Shown: positions 46,190 through 59,115 of the stretch, one piece after another
How positions within the stretch are numbered: the first letter of the stretch is position 1
Layout of the letters: each line of letters begins with the position of its first letter
Source of the DNA: Zychaea mexicana
Taxonomy: Eukaryota; Mucoromycota; Mucoromycetes; Mucorales; Lichtheimiaceae
Reading direction: 5' to 3'
Length of the DNA: 63,304 bases
Assembly (NCBI RefSeq): GCF_025766255.1
Contig: NW_026516850.1
Coordinates: 1 to 63,304 of the forward strand
Made by a program: the position numbers and the translations under genes
Notes under the pieces: generated by a model
The model's input: the letters and a program-made list of their open reading frames with translations, nothing else
Told to the model about the DNA's origin: nothing
Database searches by the model: none

Positions 46190-48862
46190 AGCTTTTGGAT
46201 GCACCATTTCCGCGGTGTTTCAAAATTTGGGAACACACATATCGAAGCTGTGTGCTACTTGGAATCCGTATATGGCTATTGCCGCCACAGAGAGAAAAAA
46301 GAAACCCGGTGAAAAAGGGTTGCCAAGTGGCGTAAACGTGGCCAAGATTCAACACACTATACTCAAAGAAATAAAGGATGATCTCCTGTCAATGCTACTA
46401 TCTTCTTGATCGATGCATCCTTCTTGTTCCCCCTTGCTTGCGTATCTACGAGTGCGTAAGGGCTGCTGCAGCAGTAGATGACCGACTCAGCTCACATTTT
46501 GCTGAGCAATATCTCTCCATATACTGAGACGGTGTATAGTGTGTAAGTGTGTGGAATGGATACTTTGTGTAGCACATGATAATCACAAGTGGCAAAGCTG
46601 AGACATATGGTACAATTGTTCGTCGTAAGCAAAAAATACAGTACCTCATCATTACTTAGTAACCTGCCCCCTGCTTTAAAGGAGACCGGCTAGATCGCTT
46701 AATTTCCTTTTTGGGTGCATCCTGTATGGACACGAGTATATGAAGTAGTCTTTGGCTTTCTTCTGTAAAATATTACATGGACAAACTTTCAATTTGTGGT
46801 AAAACAAACGGCTTCTTGTGTCACAGAAGAGCTGAGCACGTTCGTGTCACAGTACTGTGGTTTGAGGTGCTGTTCATCAACTCCCGCTGTGGCTGATTGA
46901 CAGAAAGACTTCTTAACTCAAAAGCGTATAGATTTTTCATTTGTGCTGGGTGTACGGCAGTACTCTTTTTGGGTGCTCACGCATCAGTAAAGTCGCTTAT
47001 AGTATAAAGCCTGAGCACAAATAGCATCACTATTGCTGGTTTTCTTTTTAAATTTTCTATGAATAATGGCTCAGCATCAATGACGTTGTTAATTCTACTC
47101 ATAACATTAACAGCATGATGATCATTGAAAGCCAGTAGCGCTGCGCTCGCCTGATAATAACCTGGGCGCTGTTTATATCGATGGTTTTATCATAGCATTG
47201 ATATTGATTAACCGTGATCAGTGCAGAGAATGGAAGTCGATCCTTCCCCTCTCCCGCTGAACTCTTTACAGTATACCAGGAAGGCTCTAGTTATCTTACA
47301 TTTTTTTTTTCTCTCGATAAACAACTTCAAATATGATATGTATCGGTAGCGATGCTCACTGTGGCAAAATCTTGCCGCCAAATCTGCTGATAAGACCCAG
47401 TACTTACTCACCACCATGCCACTACCTGCAACCTACCTCTAGCGATACACAGTAGTAGATCTGAGTGTGGCGAGGTTCGGACGTGAAGACTTTGCATATG
47501 AGATATTGCTGATATAGACGTCTTTTAAATTTCTACCAGGTAAGGTATTAAATCTAACGTACGTGTGACTCTTGGAGTTTCAAACCACACGGGGCTGGTA
47601 GTTTTCTGATATTTAACAAAGTAGCATTCGTCGCAGGATTTAATTCATTCTCTGGCGTCGGTATTGATATTGTAGGGGTTGCCAGCATTGGTTCTTTTCC
47701 ATCAGGACGCTTGATAGGTACGAGCTATTTGGCTCTGCAGATATGGTAAGAAAAAGAACTGTTTTGTGGAAATAAGAGGAAGGATGATAAAGGTCATGTT
47801 TGACTGTCAGCTCTTACACTTTGTAGGACACATCGTTGTTACTGTTTTTAACTGTGACAAAGATATAATTCGAGGGTGCGTACATATAAAGTTTATTGCA
47901 TGGGTCTATCATCAAGTCCCGTATGATGGTGTCTACTATATTTCTTTTTGTCAATGGTAGTTATGGCCAGCAGTATCACTACTGTCGTTTTCTGACAATT
48001 TGTCTTTGTTTTGAGTGAGGAAGGAGAGGAAAGGGAGAGATAAAAGTATAGAAGCAAGAGTCATGTTTTATATCTTACAACAGATACAACGTCAATGTGT
48101 CTCTGCAACGTCTTGAAAAGAAGGATTATGTCATGTGCATGGTCTTTCTGGCTATCACTTGATCGCAGGTTTCATTTTGAATTGAGAGACTTAAAAGCTT
48201 CTAAAAGTAGAAGCATATGTAAGACAACAATAATATAATAGACATTAGACAGTATTAAAAACGTCCCAAGAAGAGGTAGACAACATGAAGGTGGTACTCA
48301 AATCATCCGCCCTCTTTACTAAAGCTGCCTCGGAGACCTCACACAGCAGATGCTGTAAAACGAATATATTATTGCATAGAAGCAATTCTCATCAAAACAA
48401 AAAATTGCGACAAGCAGCATCGCACAGAGAAACGTTATGGCGAGAGAAAGGAGAGGCACATGGTAGCACAGTAGCGATAACAACAAACAATCAGTTCATA
48501 GGGCAGAAAGCATTCCTCCTTGCCCCAAACGGGTTTGGCTGTCAAACCATAATTAGGTGGGTGTGTGGTGCAATCGACCCCACTCGAGTATTTCCGTTCT
48601 CATGTTCATGGGCGACAAATCAAACACAACGGCAATGAGCAATAACAAGCCTCCCCTCCGAAAGAACAGAAGAAGAATCTACTCCACCGATTTCATCACT
48701 CCTGCTTCCCATCGATTTGACAACCTCCTCCAGAGCACGACGACGAATCAACCGAAAATTTCTAATTCGCCAGGCCTGCCATAAATGATGTGATGACCAG
48801 CCAATCACAAGAGTCTCTGGTATTTTTAAACGAAATTGCGCCATCAAGCCCGCATTATCATT
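46190..48862. other. Gene-poor intergenic region (~2.7 kb)
   Basis: Frames such as 47766-47960 and 48285-48638 plus lack recognisable families and linked exons. No RNA gene or repeat stands out. The right end is the MET30 promoter. Confidence 0.45.
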
Positions 48863-48870
48863 TATATATA
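48863..48870 (+). promoter_or_regulatory. TATA box of the MET30-like gene
   Basis: TATATATA lies about 103 bp upstream of the ATG at 48973, followed by CT-rich sequence. Assigned by motif and position. Confidence 0.5.
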
Positions 48871-48972
48871 ATCCACCTGTTTCCCCCTACCCTTTCCTCT
48901 TTTCTCTTCCACCCGCATATACACGCTACATAAAACTCTTCCCCCCTCCATCCCTCCATACCGACGACACCA

Positions 48973-50694
48973 ATGACAGCCCAATCCTTCTGCTACCGAC
49001 ATCGACCTGATCTGAAACCCGTGCGAACCGAAACCGCTCGTGAGGATCTTTACAAGGTTCGTGCTTTTATTTTATTCGGGGAAAAGGCGGATTACCATAA
49101 ACTGCAATAATCACTTGGAGAGAACAAGCGATAAATAACAATCCTGCTACTGCTTGTTCTTCTTTTTTAGGAACTCGCACTATTACCTGCAGCTGACCAA
49201 CAATCGATCGCCACAGCTTGGACCACCTTTTCTTCCGCACCAGCATCTCAGCGTCGACTGATCCTACAAGGTCTGCTCACCACTTGCTGCACCTCCCAAC
49301 TTTCCTTCCTCGCCAACTCTATCGAACCTTTACTCCGAGTCGACTTTACCGCCATCCTGCCAACCGAAGTATGCGTCAAGATCTTTTCCTACCTGGACGC
49401 CCAGTCCTTGTGCTCTGCCTGTCAAGTCAGCCGCACATGGAAAGCCATTGCCGACGATGACATCCTTTGGCACCGCATGTGTCAGCAACACATTGACAAG
49501 AAGTGCCACAAATGTGGTTGGGGATTGCCTTTGCTTCAGAAACGTCGCATTATCCGTCTCGACCCTAACCATCCTACTACGACTGCTACTGCTGTAATTT
49601 CCCGAAAACGACAAAGTACAGAAGTAGAAGAGGCATCACCTGCGCCCAAACGCGCCGATCGTAAGCCATGGAAGCAAGTATACAGCGAACGATTGGTTGT
49701 TGAGCGCAACTGGCGGAAGCACCGACATACTACTCGAAAGTTGCAGCAACCAGAAGGTGCCCTCTGTTTACAGTATTGCGACGCGCAAAATATCCTCATC
49801 ACTGGCTCGACCGAAGGCACAGCAACTGTATGGGACCTTGAAACCGGCAAGGTTTTGCGCGTACTCAAAGGCCATTCTCGTTCTATTCAAGCCCTTCAAT
49901 TCGATGATACCAAACTCGTAACAGGATCGGTACGCTACTTTGCTATCCATTCTATCAAACATTCTTCTTCGAATTTGAACACATTGAGTTGTACGAATAC
50001 TGACAACATACAATATAAATAGATGGATCATACCTTAAAGATATGGAATTACCACACTGGACAATGCATTCGGACACTCGAAGGCCACAGCGACGGTGTT
50101 GTCCATCTCCATTTCGATTCGCGCATTCTAGCCAGTGGTTCCGTCGATGGCACAGTGAAAATCTGGAACTTCCAAACTGGTCAGTGTTACGCTCTGACAG
50201 GCCATACCGACAAAGTGACACACACGCAGATTTATCAGCACAATAAAGTCGTTTCTAGCAGCGCCGACGGTACGATTCGTCTATGGAATCTCGACACACG
50301 CTCGTGTTCACACGTGTTTCAAGGCCACATGGGTCCAGTTCAAGTCGCTATTCCTGGTTGTCTCCAACAGGATGCCGTCATAATGTCCGCTTCTCTCGAC
50401 CGCACAATCCGCATCTGGTCCATGGAAACGGGTAAATGCATACGCACACTGTTGGGCCATACTGATGGCGTCACAGCTTTGGCGTATGACAAGTTACGAC
50501 TTGTATCGGGCTCGATCCTTGGTACAGTCAAACTGTGGGACGTCGCTAGTGGCCTGCCAATGTATTCCCTCGAAGAAGGTGACGAAAGCGCAAAGAGCAT
50601 CACGTCGGTCAAGCTCAGCGACGCCAAGGTGGTCAGTGCATCCCACCGCGGTGAAATAGCCATTTACGATTTCTCGAAAGCACCTTCCTCATAA
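48973..50694 (+). CDS. MET30: F-box/WD40 SCF adaptor, Met30/SconB-like
   Basis: Exons: 48973-49056, 49171-49929, 50023-50694. They total 1515 nt, giving 504 residues. The F-box begins near residue 89 (ILPTEVCVKIFSYLDAQSL, then WKAIADDDILWHRMCQQH). It is followed by the Met30/SconB hallmark KCHKCGWGLPLL and a basic linker, then seven or so WD repeats (GTATVWDLETGKVLRVLKGH, HTLKIWNYHTGQCIRTLEGH, GTVKIWNFQTG, GTIRLWNLDTRS, RTIRIWSMETGKCIRTLLGH, GTVKLWDVASG). In yeast and filamentous fungi this SCF subunit targets the sulfur-assimilation activator Met4/CysR for ubiquitination. Here the protein is shorter than fungal SconB, lacking a long N-terminus. The CGWGLPLL motif favours Met30 over Cdc4 or beta-TrCP. 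It is followed 348 bp later by cytochrome c on the same strand. Confidence 0.88.
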
Positions 50695-51042
50695 TCTACA
50701 CTACTATAGCATCCACCTGTACAAAGTTCCAATATACCCACTCCTTTGAGCTATTCTATTGCTATTGTTGTCACCACGCATCCTCATGCAAAGGGAGATT
50801 TTCCATTCCCTCTCTCTTTGTAAACAACCAGCCAACCAATCAATGGTAGAAACCCCACCATACGTCTTTGTTGCATCATCAGGTTGCCTAAAATATCCAT
50901 GTTACCGCTCGTCTATATCATGGGTGTCATGCAGGCCACCTATTTTCTGTTTCTTTTTTCTTTTCTTCTACATTCTTTTTTTTTTCTTTCTCTCGCACTC
51001 CCCACTCTCACTTCAACAACACTCTTTCATTATTTAAACAAA
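50695..51042. other. Spacer between MET30-like gene and cytochrome c
   Basis: Contains the MET30 3' flank and the cytochrome c promoter. A strongly T/CT-rich tract (about 50945-51030) lies directly before the cytochrome c ATG. No TATA box was seen. Confidence 0.5.
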
Positions 51043-51455
51043 ATGGGCATCCCAGCAGGAGATAAAACCAAGGGCGCCAAGCTCTTCAAGACTCGTTGTG
51101 CTCAGTGCCACACTTGTGAACCTGTAAGCCCCACTAATAAACACATCAATCGAAACAGCGTGATATGAAAAAAGTAACTGTTTGTCCGTTCTATGTGTCA
51201 ATGAAGGGAGGCAGCAACAAGGTCGGACCCGCGCTCCACGGTCTATTTGGACGTCAATCCGGCCAAGTTCCAGGATTCTCGTACACCGAGGCCAACAAGA
51301 ACAAGGGCGTCGTTTGGGAAGAGCAAACACTGTTTGATTATTTGCAAAACCCGAAAAAGTACATTCCGGGTACCAAGATGGCCTTTGCTGGTTTCAAGAA
51401 GGAGCAGGAAAGAGCTGATGTCATTGCTTACTTGAAGGAAGAAACATCCAAGTAA
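51043..51455 (+). CDS. CYC1: Cytochrome c
   Basis: Exons: 51043-51123 and 51207-51455, 330 nt, 109 residues. Heme attachment CAQCH is present, with [16 protein letters not shown] (axial-His region is in CAQCH) and the distal ligand in [10 protein letters not shown]. The Phe/Tyr core (GFSYTEANK) and the C-terminal helix ([10 protein letters not shown]) are intact. It carries electrons between complexes III and IV in the mitochondrial intermembrane space. Residues after the heme site read HTCEPGGSNK rather than the common HTVEKGG/HTVEAGG, giving a third nearby Cys. The single intron falls directly after this CEP, so the acceptor (AATGAAG) decides only the following Gly-Gly, which is conserved. 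High confidence. Confidence 0.96.
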
Positions 51456-53763
51456 CGCGAAAGCAAGGATTATACATTTAAAAATAGAGAGCTAAACATA
51501 TTGTGTCTGTATATTGTGGATATATTACCAGAGTAAAAAAGACAACTTGGTTATTCGTCGTTATTTCTGGACGATGGTTTTGGAACCTACCGCTACGCGT
51601 AGACGTGTGAGTTCTCACCGATGAAAGATAACAGTGCACTATTGGTCTGAAGAGAGAGAGAGAGTGTGTGTGTGTGTGTGTGCTGAGCCCACCAAAACAA
51701 ACCAGGGCGAGCCCATCATCTTGTTTACCAATGATGCACATCAGCTTCCACATTTAGTTTGGTTAAATTGTTGTTGTTATTTATATGTCACGATCCGTAA
51801 AAGTATCTTTTCTTCGTCAGCAGCTTGGATCGATCTTCAAAAATGTAAAATGAGCACGAAGATACTTTTTACGTTATCTCCATTATACTACTTCCCCTAA
51901 GCATTTTGACCTTACATTTTAATGAAAACGACAGGCTCTTTTAAGAGTCCCCATAAGACGAGACGGAACGAGGCGTTCATATGGATTCCGACTAGCATAC
52001 ATGCACGTACAACGTGCAGCAGTACAACATGTACAATGCATGTCATCAGCGCCTTGAGAAGCAGAAAGGAACATACCATAATGCTATGTTTTACTTGTCA
52101 GGCAAGCACTTGATGGCAAGTACATAACGACGTTGTCATACCACTTTGTTTAGATTGTAGTACATCAGTGTCCGATCGGTATTGCTGTGTACTCCATTCT
52201 GGAACAGTGAGGTCGATGACCGCTTTATACTACGGTGATGGCTTTATACAGCTTACTTGGTGATGACACCTTTACTATATAGACCCTATGGCTAAATATT
52301 GTGCATGTCAAGAATTAGGCGGCAGTATCATACTAGCTTTTTACGTTGTCAGCGACCAAAGTACCTCTTTACACAATATCTTTTGTAGCCTTATATATCT
52401 AGATAGGTATCATGTCGTGCTATTACTGTTCCCATTCAATGATTTTGGATCATGAAATTTGTAGAGAATGGAGGCAGGGGTCCGCACTTTATTCTATCTC
52501 CAAGTGATCGTAATAAATCTCTTTTGGTTTGTTGGCTTGGTTAGGACGTAAACTCAAGGCTAATTGATGGGGCAGGCAGTTTCTAACTCACGCAAAAAGC
52601 TCGATCGATACACACAGGCCGTCGTCCGTCAGCCTTGGCAAGCGGAATGAACCGACGCGTGGTTGCTATCTTGTTAGTTTCTAAGCAAAGGCACTTAAAG
52701 TCCTGCTTTTAATTATGCCATCGCATCAAGGCAATTGGTGGCCATGCTATGTTTGGAGAATGTGTTTTACTTGCTTAACCGTCTGCATATGGTTGAGGTT
52801 TCTTAGTATCATAATCGGTGCCAATCGGTGAAGTTTAACGCCATGTTTTAAGTAAAACTGACATTTTTTTGTACTTGTTATAAGCTAACAGGCACTTTCC
52901 TATACGTAACATAGGTGTATTAGACGCCATCATAAAAACTTCATACAACAATTAGTTAAACCTCATGCTGCTTGACATACTTTGTATCAGTGTGCCTCAA
53001 CTAAGCTACTGGAGGGATCAAGAAGTATGATTTCTCAAAGCTCTCCATAGGATGTATTACCTACTATTCGCACGCAACCCTTTAAATGGCGCGAGCAAAG
53101 ATTGCCTTACTCTCTCGCTCTCACACTACGCGTGTGTGTAACCTTGATGTATTGTATTTAATGCAGCAGCAACAATGGTGACCCTCCCTTCTGCTTGGCC
53201 AATTGTGTAGATCGACACCGTGAGACGATTCTGTTCATCATGACAGTACTTATGGCCAGCATTATTCGCATCTTTACTTGCTGCTCATGACATCAAATGC
53301 TACATGGCGGGACCTTGTTTATCGAATTTCTGCTGTCCTTATCAACAAAAAGCTGTCTAACTAGTCGTAACCCATAAGTTTATGTGGAATAACACTACTA
53401 AATTTCGAGTGATAAAATATGCCTGGCGAGCAACTGCAGTTGCGACTATACAGGAAAATCTACAATGGTATTCAGATAAAGGTAACTGTACTGTTCCATT
53501 CCCTCATCCCCTTGCTTTGCTGAAGATAATGTCGGAAGAGAGCGGCGCGGATTATACCTGTTCACGACAAATGAGGAAGCCAAGGAGCTTCCGTCGACAT
53601 CTTCAAGCGCCGAACGTAATCAACGCATGATGTTTGCTGCAGCTTATTTCACACGCAAGCACGCATACTCACACCTAACACACATTACAGCATTTCTTTT
53701 TCTTCCTCTCTCTTCTACTTCTTATCCTTATTACGCTCCCCCCCCTTTTTTTCCCTAACCTCC
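51456..53763. other. Intergenic region (~2.3 kb) without a supported gene
   Basis: A GT dinucleotide microsatellite lies near 51665-51681. Short frames (51634-51900, 53382-53630) have no recognisable content. A pyrimidine-rich tract with a C-run and T-run (about 53690-53758) precedes the ClpX start. Confidence 0.45.
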
Positions 53764-56700
53764 ATGAGACACCCATTGCAAGTCTGTCGATCTCAATCCC
53801 AACACTTTAAACTTGGCAATAGTTCATTACTACCCTGCACACAATCTTATGCTCGCATCAGCAACATACTCTATCGTTCTTCGTCGTCGTCGTCGTCGTC
53901 GTCGTCAAAATGGCCAGGCACCACCAATAAGCCTGCTACTACCTCACGATTTTTGCCATCGTCGATCGGTCGCTGTCGACCTATTCCCGTAGCACCCTAC
54001 ATATACGGAAGACGATACTTTTATCATGCTTCTGACCAGGATCCTCCACCCACGGGTGGTGGGGCCACAGGAAAGTATGGTGGGGGCACAGGACGCGAAG
54101 CAACGTTGGAGGAAGAGGAGCTGCTGAGCTACTTTGCGAATATAAGTGATCCTCGCACGGTAAGCTAAGAAGAAAGTATGATATAATGTTGGGGCCATCA
54201 AACAATAAGATGACAGTGATTGAAGAAGGGTCTGTCTCTCCTTGTTATCAGATCGTGAGGCATTTGAACGAATATATTATCGGCCAAGAACAAGCAAAGA
54301 AGATCTTAGCAGTAGCTGTTTTTAATCATTACAATCGGGTCCGAGCTAACCTGCATCGGCAGCTTAAACGCGAGCAGGAGGCGGACCAGCTTGATGCTAC
54401 TACAACCGATGGTAGTGGCGGCATACCGCATCACAACACGACGGAGCATGACCGGACTACCTCTTCCACTGCTACTGGCTGGCCCCACAGAGACACATCG
54501 TATCATCCTGCTAATCATCACCCTGGTAATGGAGGGAGCAACCCTACTGTACAAGTGACAGGCGGCCTTGTCCCGGTCGAGCGAGTATCATCTTATGGTA
54601 AATACAAAAGCAACATAGGGGAGCTGGTGAGAAGAAAACCTAGTTTTATGTATTACGCTTCGAATGAGCAAAAAGAAACTGACGCCTGCACTCTATGTGT
54701 ACATTCCCATTATTACTCCCACGACGGTTATTGTAACCAGCATCATCACAACAACGAAGCTGGTCCAACAACAATGGATTAGCAGACGGTAATACCCCAG
54801 GAAGCAACACTAGTAGTACTCCCGGTGTTTCCTCTTCTTCATCCTCTTCTGCTGCTGCATCCGGAATGCTCCAGCCGATAGCTCCGCGGCACGCGTCCTC
54901 AGAGCAATCATCGCTTGACGCAGATGATGGAACTGTTTTTGAAAAGAGCAATGTTTTATTAATCGGGCCTACTGGATCGGGTAAGTCACCTGGCTTGTTG
55001 CTGTAGTTCTTGTTTATTGTTAACAAGGCATAGAAGAAAAACTTACATTATTGCATATTTATAAAAGGCAAGACATTGTTGGCGAAAACTTTGGCGCAAA
55101 TTCTGCAAGTACCATTTTCCATGTCAGATGCAACCCCTTTCACACAGGCGGGCTATGTCGGTGAAGATGTCGAGCTTGTGATCCAGAGACTCCTGCAGGT
55201 ATAAGAAAAAGTCTACTTTCAGGCTAAAAACCTAAATTAGTTGATCTCCTTTCTGCTATACATGTCAGTATTCATGGGAATGGCAACTTATCAACGTGTA
55301 TACCGGTGTAGGCATGCGATCACGATATCAAGAAAGCAGAAACTGGTATTGTGTTTATTGACGAAATTGACAAAATATCAAGACGGTCCGATACGTTTTC
55401 ATCCTCAAGGGATGTTTCTGGGGAAGGAGTACAGCAAGTAAGGCTTGAGCCTTTTCAATTTCTTTCTATTAATCAAGTGGTGCTACTTATGTTGAGGGAG
55501 CAAAAAATGGAACATTTAAATGTGCTTATACACCCCACTATGATGCAAATCCCGTCCATAGTCTTTATTACGGATGTTGGAAGGAACGATCGTAAACGTG
55601 ACAGACAAATCAGCAATCGGCAGTGGTTCTGGACCAGGCAAACGTGGAGGTGGATCAGGAGGACCTGCAGGTGGCAGTAGTGGGTTAACTACGGGTGGAT
55701 CGTTCAGTGGAAGCGCACCTCAGAATAAGCCTGAAGTATATGCCGTTGATACGAGCAATATCCTGTTTATTCTCAGTGGCGCATTCATTGGACTGGATAA
55801 GACGGTGATGGATCGAATTGCCAAAGGAGTAAGTAATTAAAGCTAATACCTAAGTTTGGCGAACGTTCTCCTTCATCCTTATGCTGCTTTTTTCTGCTTG
55901 TGTGGAGAGAGAAACGTTAAACCTATATGCACATAGTCTATAGGCTTTGATGCTACCCTAAGATCAGCATCGGATGATGACAAGGATAACAACAAACCCA
56001 ATACTGTAAGACCGTTGGAGCATGTCGAACCTGCAGGCAAGTGATGCTGTTTCGAGCTTATAAAATCTCTTTCTTTCTTCAAAAAGTCTCATTGTATACT
56101 TGTATATCCAGATCTTGTCAAATATGGATTAATACCCGAATTCATTGGGCGAGTACCGGTCGTTGCATCATTGAACAACTTGTCGGTGGATGATCTAGTG
56201 CGGATTCTTGAAGAGCCCAAAAACTCTCTCGTTAAACAATATCAAGGGTTGTTTGAGCTCAACAAGGTACGGTAGCATGATTGCAACGTTGAGAGAAACT
56301 AAGTAATCAAGGATGTATGTTAATATACAGTACTTATACATACAATCGTTACTGTATCTTAGATTACTCTTCAATTTAGCAAAGGTGCACTGAGACGTAT
56401 TGCTGAAGAAGCTCTGGAGAAAAAGACTGGCGCTCGAGGTCTCAGAAGAATTATGGTAATGCATCCTTATACACATGGTCACTATTGCATATAATCAAGT
56501 TTATCACTAAAAAGCAGCAACAACTGTGACTTTCATTAACTTAGGAGGGTTTGCTTTTGGAGCCAATGTATGAGTCACCCAATTCCCACATTAGACATGT
56601 TGTGATTGATAGTAAGGTTGTGTCAAAAGAAAAACCAGCCGCGTACCTCAGCAGTGGACAGGAACATCATGCGGCCAAGATTATTGCTGAAGATGATGGT

Positions 56701-56817
56701 ATCGTTTCGGATACAGCTGAAGAACTAGAGCAAGTGGACGTTTCGGATACGTCCAGTGCCATGGGCCAGCAGCAACAGCAACAGGAAGGGCTTCGCAGGG
56801 AGATGACGCAAATGTAG
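53764..56817 (+). CDS. CLPX: Mitochondrial ClpX-type AAA+ unfoldase
   Basis: Exons: 53764-54159, 54252-54597, 54783-54980, 55068-55198, 55312-55437, 55562-55828, 55937-56036, 56112-56266, 56363-56455, 56545-56817. They total 2085 nt, giving 694 residues. A Ser/Arg-rich presequence with a TCG-repeat Ser run (53881-53907) fits mitochondrial import. The N-terminal zinc-binding domain of bacterial ClpX is absent. AAA+ elements: [14 protein letters not shown], Walker [15 protein letters not shown] split by an intron, pore loop AGYVGED, Walker [12 protein letters not shown], sensor region, [15 protein letters not shown] and sensor 2 [11 protein letters not shown] Ser-rich insert precedes Walker A and a Gly-rich insert follows [10 protein letters not shown]. 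The loop SIGFDATLR at the start of exon 7 retains the IGF motif used to dock on ClpP. Intron 7 (56037-56111) is GC-AG (AG|GCAAGT). Related to yeast Mcx1. Confidence 0.93.
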
Positions 56818-57120
56818 TTCCTTTTCTTCTAGTTTTTTTTTCTTGGTTCTTGCTCCAATGTTTCTTTTTCTATTGTATCATACAATTCTCCAATATCGTT
56901 CGAGTACCACAGTAGCAATAAATGCAGCTGCCTTTTTTAATATATAAGATTCGTATCTGCGTCCGTATCATACCGAGGGACTGACAACTTTTTTTTTTGT
57001 AGAGAAGTGGGTTTACCGTAAATGGCAAATCGGTGGAGAGATTTTTAAAAAGCTGGTTCATCCGGACAACTTCCGCACTTCTCTTTCTTTTTTTCGACTT
57101 GTCCTTCCCAAACACACACA

Positions 57121-58215
57121 ATGTCTGAACGTAAGGTGCTCAATAAATACTTCCCTCCTAATTTTGATCCGTCGCAAATTCCCAGACAGTAAGTATAGCT
57201 GATTAGCTCATAAAAGGAGTGGTTGTTTCCTGTCATACATTTAACTCATGTAATAAATCAGAAAGCGACCTAAGGATCAGCAACACAAGGTCCGTCTGAT
57301 GGCACCATTTTCGATGCGATGCGAGAGCTGTGGTGAATACATTTACAAGGGAAAAAAGTTTAATGCGCGGAAGGAAACAGTTGAAGGCGAAATATACCTA
57401 AACATCAAGATCTTTCGATTCTACATTCGGTAAGTGTTCTGAGTAGGGATGTAAAAGAGAAAAATTGTAATTAATCAAGTATACGTTTCCAAACTACATT
57501 TAGATGCCCACGATGCTCGGCTGAAATTACGTTCAAGACAGATCCAAAAAATACAGATTATATAGCTGAACTCGGTGCAAGTCGAAACTTCGAACCATGG
57601 CGAGGCGAGGATGAGGAGGGGAAACCCGAAGAGGAAGAGGAAGAAGTAGACGATCCCATGAAAGCGTTAGAAAATCGAACACTGGACTCGAAACGAGAAA
57701 TGGAGATTCTGGATGCATTAGACGAAATCCGATTACGCAATGCACGAAGTGAACGTGTTGATGTAGATGATGTACTCGAACGATTCACCATGGTAGACAA
57801 GTCTGCTCTGGAGCAGCGATTAGAGCAGGAAAGTTTGGAAGATGAACAGCATGCGACGGAAGCGTTCCAGTCAGGCGATGGTGAACGTGTACGCAAGTTG
57901 GCGGATGGAGAAGAGCCGGATGTGTTTTCGCTCGTGGCTGCACAACGACCGTTGAACAACAATACTTCATTCAAAGCGCCTTCATCAACGACGACGGCCA
58001 CACAAAACAATGCGGCGAAACGGAAAGCGGAACAACAGAGTTTTGGTATTGCCATAAAGCGCAAGACAGCGACGGATGAGAAAAAGGCAACCACTACTAC
58101 GAACAAAAACAATACCCCACAAAAAGCACCATCACCACCAAAAGCAGCAAGTGGAGGTCTATCCATGCTGGCATCTTACGATGATGGTTCTTCATCAGAT
58201 GAAAGCTCATCATAA
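57121..58215 (+). CDS. YJU2: Splicing factor Yju2/CWC16 (CCDC94-like)
   Basis: Exons: 57121-57188, 57262-57429, 57504-58215, 948 nt, 315 residues. The highly conserved N-terminus is present ([17 protein letters not shown]). The zinc-binding pairs are [20 protein letters not shown] and [17 protein letters not shown], with [15 protein letters not shown] between them and the acidic helical middle. The C-terminal third is low-complexity ([12 protein letters not shown], Ser-rich end). Yju2 joins the spliceosome with the NineTeen complex and promotes the first catalytic step. It starts 303 bp after ClpX on the same strand and converges with TOA2 (stop codons about 295 bp apart). Confidence 0.93.
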
Positions 58216-58509
58216 CTGATTTCATTTATTTTGTGATTTTTTTTTCGGTTTTTCTTTTATTTAGAGTAAATCATATCTACAAATCGAATGAAAATGGACT
58301 GTGGCACAAGTGAATCTTTTCTTTTCATCATGCGTTTCTTTTCATGCGTGTTTTTTTCTGTTGCGATGTATAGGATTGTGTGGATGTGTGTGTGTGTGTG
58401 CTGCGTGTGTATAGAAGCGGAAAGTGGGAGAGATGGGTAGAAGTGTAATATAACGTAATATATGGCGTATGTATGTGTATTTGTGTGGGTCAGCTTGTGA
58501 AGGAGGAAC

Positions 58510-59044
58510 TTATTGTTCTCCAGGACGCTTAGCGTTACAGGCGACAATCTTGACCTTGTCAGCAGATACGCTGTCTTGTTCAAACTTAAAGTTGGGGTTT
58601 TCAATGATAAAAGTCCAAACATCATCGCAGAAACGGTATGTATGCAAGTGCCCCTATACATAAAGTAGCAGTGTATACAGTCAGTAAACCACCCCTCAAG
58701 AATTATATTACTCAAGAGATCAATAACTAATTTCCAACTTTGCTACTACTGCTACTATTGATCGCTAATCACCTTGACATTAGCCTTATTTCGTACGAGC
58801 TGCGCCAATGCTTCTGAAATGCTCTTGTCAAAGGTAGTGAGAACACGCATGGCCAACTGTGGATTGATGTGTCCACTTTGAATCAACTCATCGAGGGAAT
58901 CCGTTAACGCCATTCCGATACTTTAGTAATAACGTTAATATTCAATCTTGTTGATCACCAATTACTCCAAAACAATTGCTACAATCGTTAAAAGACCACA
59001 CACCTGCTGCGACGGTACAGCTCATAGAATTGTTGTGAGGACAT
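58510..59044 (-). CDS. TOA2: Transcription factor IIA gamma subunit
   Basis: Exons: 59044-59004, 58920-58773, 58653-58510, 333 nt, 110 residues, the standard family length. The N-terminal four-helix part reads [42 protein letters not shown]. The beta-barrel part reads [18 protein letters not shown] and [16 protein letters not shown]. It stabilises TBP on TATA DNA as part of TFIIA. The first intron splits AG|T (RRSS|IGMA). The 3' end faces YJU2; a GT-rich tract (58380-58420) lies in the shared 3' spacer. Confidence 0.96.
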
Positions 59045-59107
59045 ATTAGTTTATGTGTGAGAAAAAAAGACGGTAGGCCCGTTTTTCTTTAGGATACGTA
59101 GACTTCG

Positions 59108-59115
59108 TATTTATA
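59108..59115 (-). promoter_or_regulatory. TATA box of TOA2
   Basis: TATAAATA on the minus strand lies about 64 bp upstream of the TOA2 ATG at 59044. Confidence 0.55.

Noticed and set aside
46102..46335. Lys/Arg-rich plus-strand frame
   Set aside because: It overlaps the TATA box and promoter of the minus-strand surface-protein gene and has no family similarity.
54783..55026. Minus-strand 126-codon frame spanning ClpX exon 3
   Set aside because: It is antisense to the Ser-rich linker before Walker A and has no independent support.
57558..58166. 202-codon minus-strand Ser-rich frame
   Set aside because: Shadow of YJU2 exon 3, which has the conserved family sequence.
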